Below are positions 1-8,774 of a DNA stretch of 37,278 nucleotides, in pieces. The stretch comes from Rhodospirillaceae bacterium (lineage in GTDB: Bacteria; Pseudomonadota; Alphaproteobacteria; GCA-2731375). A model generated the notes under the pieces. The model was given only the letters and a program-made list of their open reading frames with translations, had not been told where the DNA came from and ran no database searches. The stretch spans positions 1-37,278 of the forward strand of contig JABIRL010000313.1 in NCBI GenBank assembly GCA_018667855.1. The letters run 5' to 3'. A program made the position numbers and the translations under genes. Position 1 is the first letter of the stretch. Every line of letters starts with the position of its first letter.

Positions 1-216
1 GGTTTCTGGCTCAGGCTCAGGCTCAGGCTCAGGTGGTTGTGCTTCGTCTTCTACCGGTTCCGGTTCCGGGGCTGGCGCGGGTGCGGGCGTATCCTCCACC
101 GGCATCTGGTGCCAGCTATCCCCGCAATTGGCGCAGCGCACCTTGCGTCCGGCCTCGCCCAGGGCGGCGGCCGGGACATTGAAACGCGTCTCGCAGGCGG
201 GGCAGGAAAGGATCAT
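1..216 (-). CDS. MJ0042-type zinc-ribbon protein, 3' end beyond window
   Basis: Reading the minus strand from the ATG at 214-216 gives 72 codons open to the window edge, so only the N-terminus is present. It begins [10 protein letters not shown] and holds four cysteines in two CxxC pairs (C5/C8 and C28/C31), the pattern of the short MJ0042/zinc_ribbon_4-5 domain. An acidic, proline-rich linker of Pro-Glu pairs follows. In alphaproteobacteria such proteins often continue into a transmembrane segment and a DUF3426-like region, which cannot be seen here. It is divergent from ftsE, an arrangement common in this class. The biochemical role is unknown; metal binding is inferred from the cysteines. 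Confidence 0.8.
   Translation of the reverse strand, partial: MILSCPACETRFNVPAAALGEAGRKVRCANCGDSWHQMPVEDTPAPAPAPEPEPVEDEAQPPEPEPEPEPET
8..33. repeat. GGCTCA hexanucleotide tandem repeat
   Basis: Four consecutive copies of GGCTCA followed by GG. On the minus strand they encode Pro-Glu dipeptides in the linker of the zinc-ribbon protein. A six-base unit can change copy number without shifting the frame, so linker length may vary between strains. Confidence 0.8.
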
Positions 217-399
217 GCAATTTACCGAAGGACCAAGCCACTTTGTTATAGGAATTACACATCAGCGAGGCAAGTTCACACTGTGCGGGGGGCAAAATCA
301 ACCGTGATCCCGGTTCTGGACCCTGGCCCCCGCACGTGGCATCTTGCCACCGTATCCAGGGTCTTTGGCATAGGGCTGCAACAAGAGGGTATCGACCGG

Positions 400-1080
400 G
401 TGATTCGTTTCGAAAATGTTGGTGTTCGTTATGGTATCGGGCCGGAAGTGCTGCGCGATATCTCGCTCCATATCGAACAGGATAGTTTCTATTTCTTGAC
501 CGGTGCCTCCGGCGCCGGCAAATCATCGCTGCTGAAGCTGATGTATCTCTCGCTGTTTCCCTCGCGGGGATATATGCAGGTCTTCGGCGAGGACATTGCC
601 CGCACCTCCCGGCGCGATTTACCCCAGTTGCGTCGGCGCATCGGCGTAGTGTTTCAGGATTTTCGTCTGTTAAGCCACCTTTCCATCTTTGACAACGTGG
701 CCCTGCCCCTACGCCTTGCAGGCGATGACGAAAAACGCACCCGCAACAATGTTTCCGAATTACTGGATTGGGTCGGCCTGGGCGCGCGCCTGCACGACAG
801 TCCCGATACCTTATCGGGGGGCGAACAGCAACGGGTGGCGATCGCCCGCGCGGTGATTTCCAAGCCCAGCCTGCTGCTGGCGGACGAACCCACCGGCAAT
901 GTGGATGACCGCATCGCCTATCGCCTGGTACGGTTGTTCGAGGAACTGCACCGGTCCGGCACCGTCGTCATCGTGGCAACTCACAACGACGCCCTGGTGC
1001 GGCGGTTCTCCCATCCGGTCCTGGTTCTGGCGGACAGCGAATTGCATGTGCCGGCTGTCAAAGCCAAGGACGGGGCCTAG
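400..1080 (+). CDS. ftsE: Cell division ATP-binding protein FtsE
   Basis: ABC-type ATPase of the FtsEX complex, which works at the division septum and in other bacteria controls peptidoglycan hydrolases through FtsX. The 226-residue product has Walker A GASGAGKS (35-42), a Q-loop in VVFQDFRLL, the signature [10 protein letters not shown], Walker [10 protein letters not shown] and the H-loop in VATHND. The GTG at 400 is chosen because it puts VIRFENV at the N-terminus as in other FtsE proteins, gives the usual length of about 220-230 residues, and lies 10 bases after AAGAGGG (383-389). The open frame reaches back to position 37, but the extra residues have no ABC similarity. ftsX follows after 5 bases. 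Confidence 0.95.
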   Translation: MIRFENVGVRYGIGPEVLRDISLHIEQDSFYFLTGASGAGKSSLLKLMYLSLFPSRGYMQVFGEDIARTSRRDLPQLRRRIGVVFQDFRLLSHLSIFDNVALPLRLAGDDEKRTRNNVSELLDWVGLGARLHDSPDTLSGGEQQRVAIARAVISKPSLLLADEPTGNVDDRIAYRLVRLFEELHRSGTVVIVATHNDALVRRFSHPVLVLADSELHVPAVKAKDGA

Positions 1081-1085
1081 ACGGT

Positions 1086-1952
1086 ATGGCGGGGACCGAT
1101 CTGATACCCGATTCGGAAGGCGCGGGTCGGTTCCTGCCCTGGGTTGTGGCGGTGATGGTTTTCTTCGCCGCCCTGGCCAGCGCCGCCGGTCTGGCGCTGA
1201 ACCAGGCCACCGGTACCTGGCGCAGCGATTTGGCCAGTACGATCACGGTGGAAATTCCGCCGCAGGAAAATGCTCAGGCCCGGCTGACCGCCGTGACCAA
1301 GGCCCTGCGCGACACCCCCGGCATCGCCCGGGTGCGTCCCCTGCAAGTGGCCGAAATCGCCAAATTGTTACAGCCCTGGCTGGGCGGCGGCGCTTTGATC
1401 GACGATCTGCCCCTGCCGCATTTAATCGATGTGCATCTATCGCCCGAGCAATCGGTTGATCTGGTCGCACTGGCCCGGCAGCTGGCCGATATCGGGCCCG
1501 ATATTCGCATAGACGATCACCAGATCTGGCTGGGCAAGCTGATACGGTTGAGCCGATCGCTGCAGTGGATGATGCTGGCCTGTCTGGCGATGATCTGTTT
1601 CGCGACCTGCGCCGTGGTTATTTTCGGCACCCGGGCCGCTTTTACCGCCCATTTGGAAGTCGTCAGTCTGCTGCATGTCATGGGTGCGCAGGATAGTTAT
1701 ATCGCCAAGCTGTTTCTACGCCGCGCGATGTTAATGGGATTGAAGGGGGGGCTGATCGGGCTGGCGGTGACCGCGGCCGCGCTGTATGCGCTGTCTCGTC
1801 TGGCGGCTGACCTGGAGGGGCCGTTATTCGGTAATTTGACCCTGACGCCGCTGGGCCTGTTGTCCTTGGCGGCCTTGCCTCTGTTGGCGGCATTGCTGAC
1901 TGCCATGACCGCCTGGCGTACCGTGATGCGCGAACTTTCGCGGATGCCCTGA
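1086..1952 (+). CDS. ftsX: Cell division protein FtsX (permease-like)
   Basis: Membrane partner of FtsE; 288 residues. It shows the FtsX layout: a short cytoplasmic N-terminus, TM1 (about 17-37), a periplasmic domain of about 115 residues, then three C-terminal membrane helices (about 158-180, 217-238 and 252-276). It carries no ATPase motifs, as expected of the permease subunit. It starts 5 bases after ftsE and ends 2 bases before the next gene, so the four genes ftsE to plsC look like one transcript. The periplasmic loop is the part that would contact a peptidoglycan-hydrolase partner; which partner is used here cannot be told from sequence. Confidence 0.93.
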   Translation: MAGTDLIPDSEGAGRFLPWVVAVMVFFAALASAAGLALNQATGTWRSDLASTITVEIPPQENAQARLTAVTKALRDTPGIARVRPLQVAEIAKLLQPWLGGGALIDDLPLPHLIDVHLSPEQSVDLVALARQLADIGPDIRIDDHQIWLGKLIRLSRSLQWMMLACLAMICFATCAVVIFGTRAAFTAHLEVVSLLHVMGAQDSYIAKLFLRRAMLMGLKGGLIGLAVTAAALYALSRLAADLEGPLFGNLTLTPLGLLSLAALPLLAALLTAMTAWRTVMRELSRMP

Positions 1953-1954
1953 CC

Positions 1955-2572
1955 ATGGCGATGGACAATTCCCCGGGTGGATCCTGGCGTGGCCGGGGCC
2001 TGGCCTGGGCGGTTGTTGCCATATTGCTGCTATGGCTTGGCGGTTTTTTGCAATTTACCTCGCAGTTACCCAGACAAATGACGCCGCGGCCAATGGTCAG
2101 TGATGCCATCGTGGTACTGACGGGGGGGCGGGGCCGGTTGCCGGTGGGATTGCAGTTGCTGACCGCGAACAAGGGCCGGCGGTTGTTGATTTCCGGGGTC
2201 AAGGCAGGCGTCACGGCGGCGGAATTGCAGCCCGACCCGGTGGCGGAAAAACTGTTCAGTTGCTGTGTCGACCTTGGTTATCAGGCCCATGACACACCTG
2301 GCAACGCCAACGAAGCGGCAATTTGGATGCAGCGTCATGGCTATGAAAGTCTGCATCTGGTAACGGCCTCCTATCATATGCCGCGCAGCCTGCTGTTATT
2401 CCAGCAGACCATGCCGGATGTGACCCTGCGGCCCCATCCGGTTTTTCCAAAGCATGTAAAATTGGCGCGATGGTGGCTGTTTCCCGGTACCTTGAAATTG
2501 CTGGCGGTGGAATACAGCAAATACCTGATCAGCCTTTTCAGGGTGCGCCTGATGGGCCCGGCTGGTAAATAG
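1955..2572 (+). CDS. YdcF family (DUF218) protein
   Basis: 205 residues with one N-terminal membrane anchor (about 17-38) and an ElyC/SanA/YdcF-type DUF218 domain. Family features visible are the DAIVVLTGG strand and loop, a LLISGV segment, NEA in the middle and the TASYHMPR motif near the C-terminal third. Family members such as ElyC and SanA act at the inner membrane in envelope integrity, but the reaction is not established. An alternative start lies at 1961 (second Met). It sits between ftsX and plsC with almost no spacing, which supports an envelope-related role. Confidence 0.88.
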   Translation: MAMDNSPGGSWRGRGLAWAVVAILLLWLGGFLQFTSQLPRQMTPRPMVSDAIVVLTGGRGRLPVGLQLLTANKGRRLLISGVKAGVTAAELQPDPVAEKLFSCCVDLGYQAHDTPGNANEAAIWMQRHGYESLHLVTASYHMPRSLLLFQQTMPDVTLRPHPVFPKHVKLARWWLFPGTLKLLAVEYSKYLISLFRVRLMGPAGK

Positions 2573-2577
2573 CCGCC

Positions 2578-3309
2578 ATGCGCATGATACGTTCCAATCT
2601 GTTCAATCTGCTGTTCTATGTCTGGACTGTGTTCATGGTGGTGCTGTTCGCCCCCGCTTTATTGCTGCCCTATCCGGTAACGGTCTGGGGTCAGCGGCTA
2701 TGGGCCCGGGGCGTCAACCTTGAGATGAGGTTGAGCGCCGGCATCCATGTCGAATTTCGCGGTTTGCAGCATCGTCCACGGGCGGGCGCCATCGTCGCGG
2801 CCAAGCACCAGTCGGCCTGGGATACCCTGATCTGGCACGACGTCCTGGACGACCCGGCCATGGTGATGAAAAAAGAGCTGCTGGCGATCCCGGTCTATGG
2901 CTGGATGTGCCGCAAAACCCGGATGATCGCCGTGGACCGTAAGGCCGGCACCAAGGCCCTGCGCGCCATGCTGGAGGATGCGCGGGCCGCCGCCGCCGCC
3001 GGCCGGCCCATCGTCATTTTCCCCCAAGGTACCCGGGCTGCGCCCGGCGCCTCGGTCAAGGATGTGCCCTATCAGCCCGGTGTCTCGGCCCTGTATCGTG
3101 GGCTGGATGTGCCGGTGGTGCCGGTGGCGTTGAATTCGGGATTATTCTGGCCCCGACGGCAACTCATGCGCCGACCGGGCACCATCGTCCTGGAATTCCT
3201 CGAACCCATTCCGCCGGGCCTGCCGCGCAAGGAATTCGACGCACTGTTGCAGGCCCGTATCGAGGGCGCGACATCGGCCCTTGAAGCAGAGGCGGGTGTT
3301 GAAAAATAA
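2578..3309 (+). CDS. plsC: 1-acyl-sn-glycerol-3-phosphate acyltransferase (PlsC family)
   Basis: 243-residue membrane-associated acyltransferase that would convert lysophosphatidic acid to phosphatidic acid in phospholipid synthesis. An N-terminal hydrophobic helix (about 10-34) precedes the catalytic HX4D motif HQSAWD (H77, D82). The substrate motif is FPQGTR (148-153), with Gln where FPEGTR is the commoner form, and the later PVVPVALNSG block is present. It starts 5 bases after the ydcF-like gene. A genome can hold several PlsC paralogues, so the exact acyl acceptor is not certain. Confidence 0.9.
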   Translation: MRMIRSNLFNLLFYVWTVFMVVLFAPALLLPYPVTVWGQRLWARGVNLEMRLSAGIHVEFRGLQHRPRAGAIVAAKHQSAWDTLIWHDVLDDPAMVMKKELLAIPVYGWMCRKTRMIAVDRKAGTKALRAMLEDARAAAAAGRPIVIFPQGTRAAPGASVKDVPYQPGVSALYRGLDVPVVPVALNSGLFWPRRQLMRRPGTIVLEFLEPIPPGLPRKEFDALLQARIEGATSALEAEAGVEK

Positions 3310-3359
3310 CTCTCCATAGCGTAATATTCTCGGCAGCACATAACAAGAACATGCGATCC

Positions 3360-3411
3360 TAGAGCAACCTGCGTTCAATTGGATTCAATTGGCCGCGGAT
3401 AAGTTGCTCTA
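3360..3411. repeat. Imperfect palindromic repeat, TA-bounded
   Basis: The outer arms TAGAGCAAC (3360-3368) and GTTGCTCTA (3403-3411) are exact complements. The inner part contains TTCAATTG twice and a partly matching second stem. It looks like a degenerate relative of the perfect palindrome that follows 13 bases downstream, with which it shares GCGTTCAATTG. It lies in the plsC-nrdJ intergenic space and contains no gene. Confidence 0.75.
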
Positions 3412-3423
3412 TCTTGAAGGTTT

Positions 3424-3461
3424 TAGCGCATGTCGCGTTCAATTGAACGCGACATGCGCTA
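3424..3461. repeat. Perfect 38-bp palindrome
   Basis: A 19-base arm, starting TAGCGCATGTCGCG and ending GTTCAA, is followed directly by its exact reverse complement, with no spacer. It ends 26 bases before the nrdJ start codon, upstream of the ribosome-binding site AAGAGG. The inner GCATGTCGCG core recurs at both ends of the element at 19681-19943. It could be a mobile or REP-like repeat, a protein-binding site or a transcriptional hairpin; there is no T-run on either side, so a simple terminator is less likely. Confidence 0.85.
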
Positions 3462-3487
3462 GTAGCGGCTACCAATAAGAGGTTTCG

Positions 3488-5812
3488 ATGCCGACCGTAG
3501 CGCCAATTTCCCAACAAATCTGGGATATGAAGTACCGTTTACGCGGTGCCGACGGCCAGGCCGTGGACGATACCATTGAAGATAGCTGGCGCCGGGTCGC
3601 GGGAGCCTTGGCAGCGGCGGAAGACGTTGGCGAAAGCTGGGCAGAGCCTTTTTACCAGGCCTTAGACGATTTCCGCTTCCTGCCCGCGGGCCGTATTTTG
3701 GCTGGCGCCGGCGCGGGACGAAACGTCACCCTGTTTAATTGTTTCGTTATGGGAACGATACCGGATGACATGTCCGGAATCTTCGAAAATCTGCGGGAAG
3801 CGGCCCTGACCATGCAACAGGGCGGCGGCATCGGCTATGACTTTTCAACCCTGCGGCCCAACGGCGCGGCGGTGGAAGGGGTGGGCGCGGATGCTTCCGG
3901 TCCCTTAACCTTCATGGATGTCTGGGACGCCATGTGCCGCACCATCATGTCGGCCGGGCATCGCCGCGGCGCCATGATGGCGACCCTGCGTTGCGACCAT
4001 CCCGATATCGAGGCGTTTATCGAAGCCAAGCAGGACCCCGGCCGCCTGCGCATGTTCAATCTATCGGTCCTGGTCACCGATGCCTTCATGCAGGCCGTCA
4101 AGAACGACGCGCCCTGGGAGCTGCAATTCGCCGGCCGCACCTACGGCAGCGTTCGGGCCCGCGATTTGTGGGACGCCATCATGCGGGCCACCTACGCCTA
4201 CGCCGAACCCGGCGTGATATTTATCGACCGCATCAATCAGCGCAATAATTTGGCGTACTGTGAACAGATTAATTCAACCAATCCTTGCGGAGAGCAGCCA
4301 TTGCCTCCCTATGGCGCCTGTTTGCTGGGATCGGTCAATCTGGCCCGTCTGGTGCAGGACCCGTTTGGCCCTGACGCGGCCCTGGATCTCGAGGTACTGC
4401 GTGGGTTGGTGACGACAGCGGTACGGATGCTGGATAACGCCATCGATGTGTCCCGCTTTCCCCTGCCCGAACAGGAAAACGAAGCGTTGGCCAAGCGCCG
4501 TATCGGCCTGGGCGTGACCGGCCTGGCGGATGCGCTGATTTTCTGCCAGGCGCGCTATGGCTCTGACCAGGCGGTGGCCTTGACGCAATCCTGGCTAGGC
4601 GAAGTGCGCCGGGCGGCCTATCTGGCCAGCATTGAACTGGCCAAGGAGAAGGGGGCTTTTCCGCTGTTCGAGGCGGAGGCCTACCTGGCCGGCGACAGTG
4701 TCATGGAGCTGGATGACGACGTGCGCGCGGCCATTGGGGAACATGGCATCCGCAACGCGCTTTTGACCTCCATCGCACCGACCGGGACCATCTCCATCTT
4801 TGCCGACAATGTTTCCTCCGGCCTGGAGCCGGTATTCGCCTTTACCTATCGCCGTCACGTCACCATGCCGGATGGCGGCCGGCGGGAGGAAACGGTCTCC
4901 GACTATGCCTACCGGAAATTTCGCGCCATGTTCGGCGAAGCGGCGCAACTGCCCGATTATTTCGTCACGGCCGCGGCCCTGGCACCTTCGGACCATGTGC
5001 GCATGCAGGCGGCTGTGCAGACATATATCGATGCCTCGATCTCGAAAACCATCAACCTGCCCGAGGATATCTCGTTCGAGGCTTTCAAAGATGTCTACAT
5101 GCAGGCCTACGACACGGGCTGCAAGGGTTGCACCACGTATCGGCCCAATGAAGTGACCGGCGCCGCGTTGGAAGCGGAGGAAGAGGCCAAGCCGCTGTTG
5201 CCCGTGGAGCCGGAATTGCCCCTGGAACAGCCCGAGGCCCGGCCCCGGGACGAACTGGACGCGGGCGGCGTGGTCTATATGACCCAGCCCCTGGACCGGC
5301 CCGGCGCCTTGCCAGGCCAAACCTACAAGATCAATTGGCCGGAAAGCGATCACGGCATTTACATCACCATCAACGATATCATCCAGGACGGCCGCCGCCG
5401 CCCGTTCGAGGTTTTCATCAATTCCAAGAACGTGGACCATTTCGCCTGGACCGTGGCCCTGACCCGGATGATTTCGGCCGTGTTCCGCCGCGGCGGCGAT
5501 GTCTCTTTCGTGGTGGAGGAATTGAAAGCGGTATTCGACCCGCGCGGCGGCTATTGGGTCGAGGGGCGTTATATACCTTCGTTGCTGGCCGCCATTGGCG
5601 AGGTCATCGAGCGGCACATGATCGTCATCGGCTTTATCGCCAACCCCAACGCGGACCCGGAGGCCGAGGCCCTGCCCATGGCGCTGCCGGCAGGCGGACG
5701 GGATGACGGCGAAGTTCGCCTGCGCGGCTGTCCGAAATGCGGCACCCCCGGCCTGATCCGCCAGGAAGGCTGCGAGACCTGTGTCTCATGCGGTTATTCC
5801 AAATGTAGCTGA
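3488..5812 (+). CDS. nrdJ: Class II (adenosylcobalamin-dependent) ribonucleoside-diphosphate reductase
   Basis: Makes deoxyribonucleotides using a radical generated from adenosylcobalamin, so it works with or without oxygen. 774 residues. Visible features: FNCFV with Cys85, the radical-site motif NPCGE (265-269; Cys267 and Glu269), the phosphate-binding APTGTISIFADNVSSGLEP loop, and GCKGCTTYRP near 545. A C-terminal TSCPD-type domain covers about 615-730. A tail of cysteine pairs (CPKC, CETC, CGYSKC) probably passes reducing equivalents or binds zinc. The ATG at 3488 is preceded by AAGAGG. No cobalamin riboswitch-like leader was recognised upstream; two palindromes occupy that space. Confidence 0.95.
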   Translation: MPTVAPISQQIWDMKYRLRGADGQAVDDTIEDSWRRVAGALAAAEDVGESWAEPFYQALDDFRFLPAGRILAGAGAGRNVTLFNCFVMGTIPDDMSGIFENLREAALTMQQGGGIGYDFSTLRPNGAAVEGVGADASGPLTFMDVWDAMCRTIMSAGHRRGAMMATLRCDHPDIEAFIEAKQDPGRLRMFNLSVLVTDAFMQAVKNDAPWELQFAGRTYGSVRARDLWDAIMRATYAYAEPGVIFIDRINQRNNLAYCEQINSTNPCGEQPLPPYGACLLGSVNLARLVQDPFGPDAALDLEVLRGLVTTAVRMLDNAIDVSRFPLPEQENEALAKRRIGLGVTGLADALIFCQARYGSDQAVALTQSWLGEVRRAAYLASIELAKEKGAFPLFEAEAYLAGDSVMELDDDVRAAIGEHGIRNALLTSIAPTGTISIFADNVSSGLEPVFAFTYRRHVTMPDGGRREETVSDYAYRKFRAMFGEAAQLPDYFVTAAALAPSDHVRMQAAVQTYIDASISKTINLPEDISFEAFKDVYMQAYDTGCKGCTTYRPNEVTGAALEAEEEAKPLLPVEPELPLEQPEARPRDELDAGGVVYMTQPLDRPGALPGQTYKINWPESDHGIYITINDIIQDGRRRPFEVFINSKNVDHFAWTVALTRMISAVFRRGGDVSFVVEELKAVFDPRGGYWVEGRYIPSLLAAIGEVIERHMIVIGFIANPNADPEAEALPMALPAGGRDDGEVRLRGCPKCGTPGLIRQEGCETCVSCGYSKCS

Positions 5813-5866
5813 CATGGTGCATAACCGGACGTCGGACTGAATTAGTGCGAGCTGTGGCGGGATGCG

Positions 5867-8650
5867 ATGATGCAAATCCGCATAACATTTATGAAATGGC
5901 CGGCGGTGTTATTCGCGGCCTTCGTGTTGTTTTCTTCACCGGGCGCCTGGGCCGCCAAGCGCGTCGCGCTGGTGATCGGTATCGACACATACGAAACCCT
6001 GCCGGCCCTGAACAATGCCCGCACCGATGCCCGCGGCATGGCGACGAAGCTGCGCACACTTGGTTTTGAGGTGATCCTGAAGCTGGACGCCAGCCGGCGG
6101 GACCTGGGCCGCGCCCTTGCCGAATTCGAGGGCAAGGCCGCCAACGCCGATGTGGGTCTAATATTTTACGCCGGCCACGGCATCCAGACGGGGGGCAGGA
6201 ATTATCTGGTCTCCGCCGATGCCCAGATCGAGGTGGAAGAAGATCTGCGCCTCGAAGGCATAGAAGCCGGCGCCTTCCTGCAAACCATGAAGAATGCGGG
6301 TACCCGCCTGAACATCGTGATCATGGATGCCTGCCGGGACAACCCGTTGCCCAAACGCAGCCGCTCGGCGGCGCGGGGATTGACCGTGACCCAGGTTCCT
6401 TCGGGCATCAGCGGCACGGCGATCGTGTACGCGGCGGCACCGGGACAAACGGCGCAGGATGGCCCCAGGGGTGGTCATGGGCTGTTCACGGGCGCCATGC
6501 TTCGGGTCCTGGACCGACCGGGATTGAAGCTGGAAGAGGTCTTTAAACAGACCGCGACCGAAGTCGCGAAGCTGACCAACAACAAACAGAAACCCTGGAT
6601 CAATTCCTCCGTGACAGGGGATTTCATATTCAACCCCACCGGCACGACCAAGGCGACCGCACCGCCGGCACCCGCTGTCCGCGCCGTCCCCGCAGATTCG
6701 GGCGGCAGCGCGGCGGAGTTGCTATTTTGGGACACCATCAAGGACAGCAAACTGGCGGCGGATTTCCGGGATTACCTGGGCCGATTTCCTAATGGGCCGT
6801 TCGCCTCCCTGGCCCGGCGCCGGATAGAGAGCTTGAAGCTGGCCGCCCTGCCGCCGCCGTTTTCCGTCGAGGAGCTGGAAGAGAGCTATATTGTCCTGAA
6901 GACCGCCAATGTCCGTGCCGCGCCGACCACGACGGCCGTAAAGTTGGGGCGTTTGGAACTGGGCGCGGCGGTTGAAGTGACCGGCAAAACCCAGGTTCGG
7001 GGCCGGGAATGGTGGCGCATCGCCCTTGCCGAGGGCAGGATCGGCTATGTCTGGGGGCCTTTGCTGGGCGAGGCGCCAACGCTGGCAAAAAGCCCCGAGA
7101 AACCTTCCCCGAAACCCATAGTCGTATCTTCGCGGACGCCCGCGCCAACTGCACCAACCGAGCCTCCGCTGAAGATAGACGCCCGGAAACTGCTGGCCGA
7201 AGCCCATGATGAGCTGATCGGCGTATTGGACACCAAAACCGGCTATGGCATGACCGCCCTCAGGGCCATCGCGCAGGCCGAGGCGGCCCTGGGCCATATC
7301 GAGGCCGCCACCAAACAAGCAATGGCGATACGCCACGAACGGTTGCGCCGGGAAACGCTGATTGCCATAGCCAACGAACTGCTGGCCGCCGGCGACTACC
7401 GTGGCGCCATGTCTTACCTGGCGCGACGGCAGAAGCATATGTATATCGGCCAGGCCAAGTCGCACATTTTGGTACGGCAGATCCAGGCCGGCGATGTGGC
7501 GGCCGCCATGGGGAACTGGCAGAGTCCCGAATTCAAAGGCAACGAATACAAGCTGCCGAAAGTGGTCAAGGCACTTGCCGAGAAACGCGACGCCCGCAAT
7601 GCCAAACGGATCGTCGACACCATGAAGACCGGGTATGTTTCCGAGGCATTGATCTATCTGGCGTCGGCCCAGGCCCGGGCAGGGGATATTCCGGCGGCCC
7701 TGGCCACGGCCCGCGGCTTTCGCGACAGCATTCTCAATTTTCAAGAAATTTGGCCGGCCCTCCTCGCGGTGGCGCGGGAGCTGCTGGCGGTCGGCGACAA
7801 GCGTGCCGCCCGTGCCATCGCCTACGAGGTACTGAAATCCGCCAGCAAACAGCTGCGGGAAAAAGGTGTACCTTCCGGCGTCATCGATAGGACCTTGGAT
7901 GTCGCGCGCGTACTTGCCGAAGTCGGGGATATGGACGGCGCGCGGAAGGCCATCGCCCTTGCGGTTCGGTCGGTGCCGAATATCGAAGGCCAACAGGCGA
8001 CGCTTTACCGCGGCTACGCCTACAGGAACGCGGTGGCTGTTTACGCCGCGATTGGAAATCCGGCCAAGGCCCGTGAGACCATGGCAAAGGTGAACCCCAA
8101 GGTCGCATTCATCAAAAGCGAGGCCCTGGCGGAAATGGCCCTGGTTGCCGTTGAACAGGGCGATCTGGACGGCGCTGTCAAAATAGCGCGCGAGTTGGTC
8201 GGCAGCGACTACGTTTACGGAAAGCGGGACGGCGCCCGCGCCTACCTGGCGGCGGCGCGGTCCCTGTTTCTTGCCGGAAACACTGCCGAGGCGGAAAAAT
8301 TGAGCCTGGAAGCCATCGAACCTCTGGGGCTCACTGACCCAAGTCCCATGATCATGATCGCCAAAGCCAGAGCCCGCATGGGAGATATCAAGGGCGTCTT
8401 GGAAACCTTCCAGCATGAAAAGTTCAAGTATTACCGGAATTCCTATGATCACAGCATGAGCCTGCTGCTCGTGATGGTGGCGCATGCACGGGCCGATGAC
8501 GTCGGTATGATTACAGAGGCCCTGATCAAGCAGCTGGACGAAGTACGGGCCCTGAAGAAAACCGGTGCGCGGGCCGCTGCCCTGGCCATGTTCGCAACGG
8601 TGCTGGCGAGGTTGGAACGAATTGCACCGAATGCCAGCGTCTCCCGTTAA
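5867..8650 (+). CDS. Secreted caspase-like (peptidase C14) protein with SH3 domain and helical-repeat tail
   Basis: 927 residues. A signal peptide (about 1-30, ending GAWAA) precedes a caspase-like p20 domain (about 31-257) with the catalytic dyad in YAGHG (His104) and DACRDNP (Cys156). A short module at 282-324 containing FWDTIKDS and YLGRFPNG is of a kind often seen after bacterial caspase domains. An SH3-like domain (about 341-400) is followed by a Pro/Lys-rich linker (405-440) and about 480 residues of Ala-rich helical hairpins, probably TPR/solenoid-like. The signal peptide points to the periplasm. Metacaspase relatives cleave after Arg or Lys; the substrate here is unknown. It starts 54 bases after nrdJ; alternative starts are at 5870 and 5891. 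Confidence 0.85.
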   Translation: MMQIRITFMKWPAVLFAAFVLFSSPGAWAAKRVALVIGIDTYETLPALNNARTDARGMATKLRTLGFEVILKLDASRRDLGRALAEFEGKAANADVGLIFYAGHGIQTGGRNYLVSADAQIEVEEDLRLEGIEAGAFLQTMKNAGTRLNIVIMDACRDNPLPKRSRSAARGLTVTQVPSGISGTAIVYAAAPGQTAQDGPRGGHGLFTGAMLRVLDRPGLKLEEVFKQTATEVAKLTNNKQKPWINSSVTGDFIFNPTGTTKATAPPAPAVRAVPADSGGSAAELLFWDTIKDSKLAADFRDYLGRFPNGPFASLARRRIESLKLAALPPPFSVEELEESYIVLKTANVRAAPTTTAVKLGRLELGAAVEVTGKTQVRGREWWRIALAEGRIGYVWGPLLGEAPTLAKSPEKPSPKPIVVSSRTPAPTAPTEPPLKIDARKLLAEAHDELIGVLDTKTGYGMTALRAIAQAEAALGHIEAATKQAMAIRHERLRRETLIAIANELLAAGDYRGAMSYLARRQKHMYIGQAKSHILVRQIQAGDVAAAMGNWQSPEFKGNEYKLPKVVKALAEKRDARNAKRIVDTMKTGYVSEALIYLASAQARAGDIPAALATARGFRDSILNFQEIWPALLAVARELLAVGDKRAARAIAYEVLKSASKQLREKGVPSGVIDRTLDVARVLAEVGDMDGARKAIALAVRSVPNIEGQQATLYRGYAYRNAVAVYAAIGNPAKARETMAKVNPKVAFIKSEALAEMALVAVEQGDLDGAVKIARELVGSDYVYGKRDGARAYLAAARSLFLAGNTAEAEKLSLEAIEPLGLTDPSPMIMIAKARARMGDIKGVLETFQHEKFKYYRNSYDHSMSLLLVMVAHARADDVGMITEALIKQLDEVRALKKTGARAAALAMFATVLARLERIAPNASVSR

Positions 8651-8774
8651 GGCGGGTATGACCGGGCGGTGGGCGGCAGCTTTGGTATTTTGACCCGCCG
8701 ACACTTCCCCGTGGCCGCAATGCCTTGTAGGTTCGGGCTTCCAGAAATTTCAATATTCAGCGATGGGGCGCATT

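Noticed and set aside
37-399. N-terminal extension of ftsE from 37
   Set aside because: The extra residues are unlike FtsE and overlap the divergent zinc-ribbon gene; the GTG at 400 has a good ribosome-binding site and normal length.
3310-3487. Cobalamin riboswitch or NrdR box before nrdJ
   Set aside because: Looked for because nrdJ is B12-dependent. The space is filled by palindromic repeats; no B12-box-like segment or NrdR-type AT-rich paired boxes were seen.
6722-8704. 660-codon minus-strand open frame opposite the caspase-like gene
   Set aside because: It lacks any family motif and lies wholly opposite a gene with clear domains; GC-rich codon bias leaves long antisense frames open.
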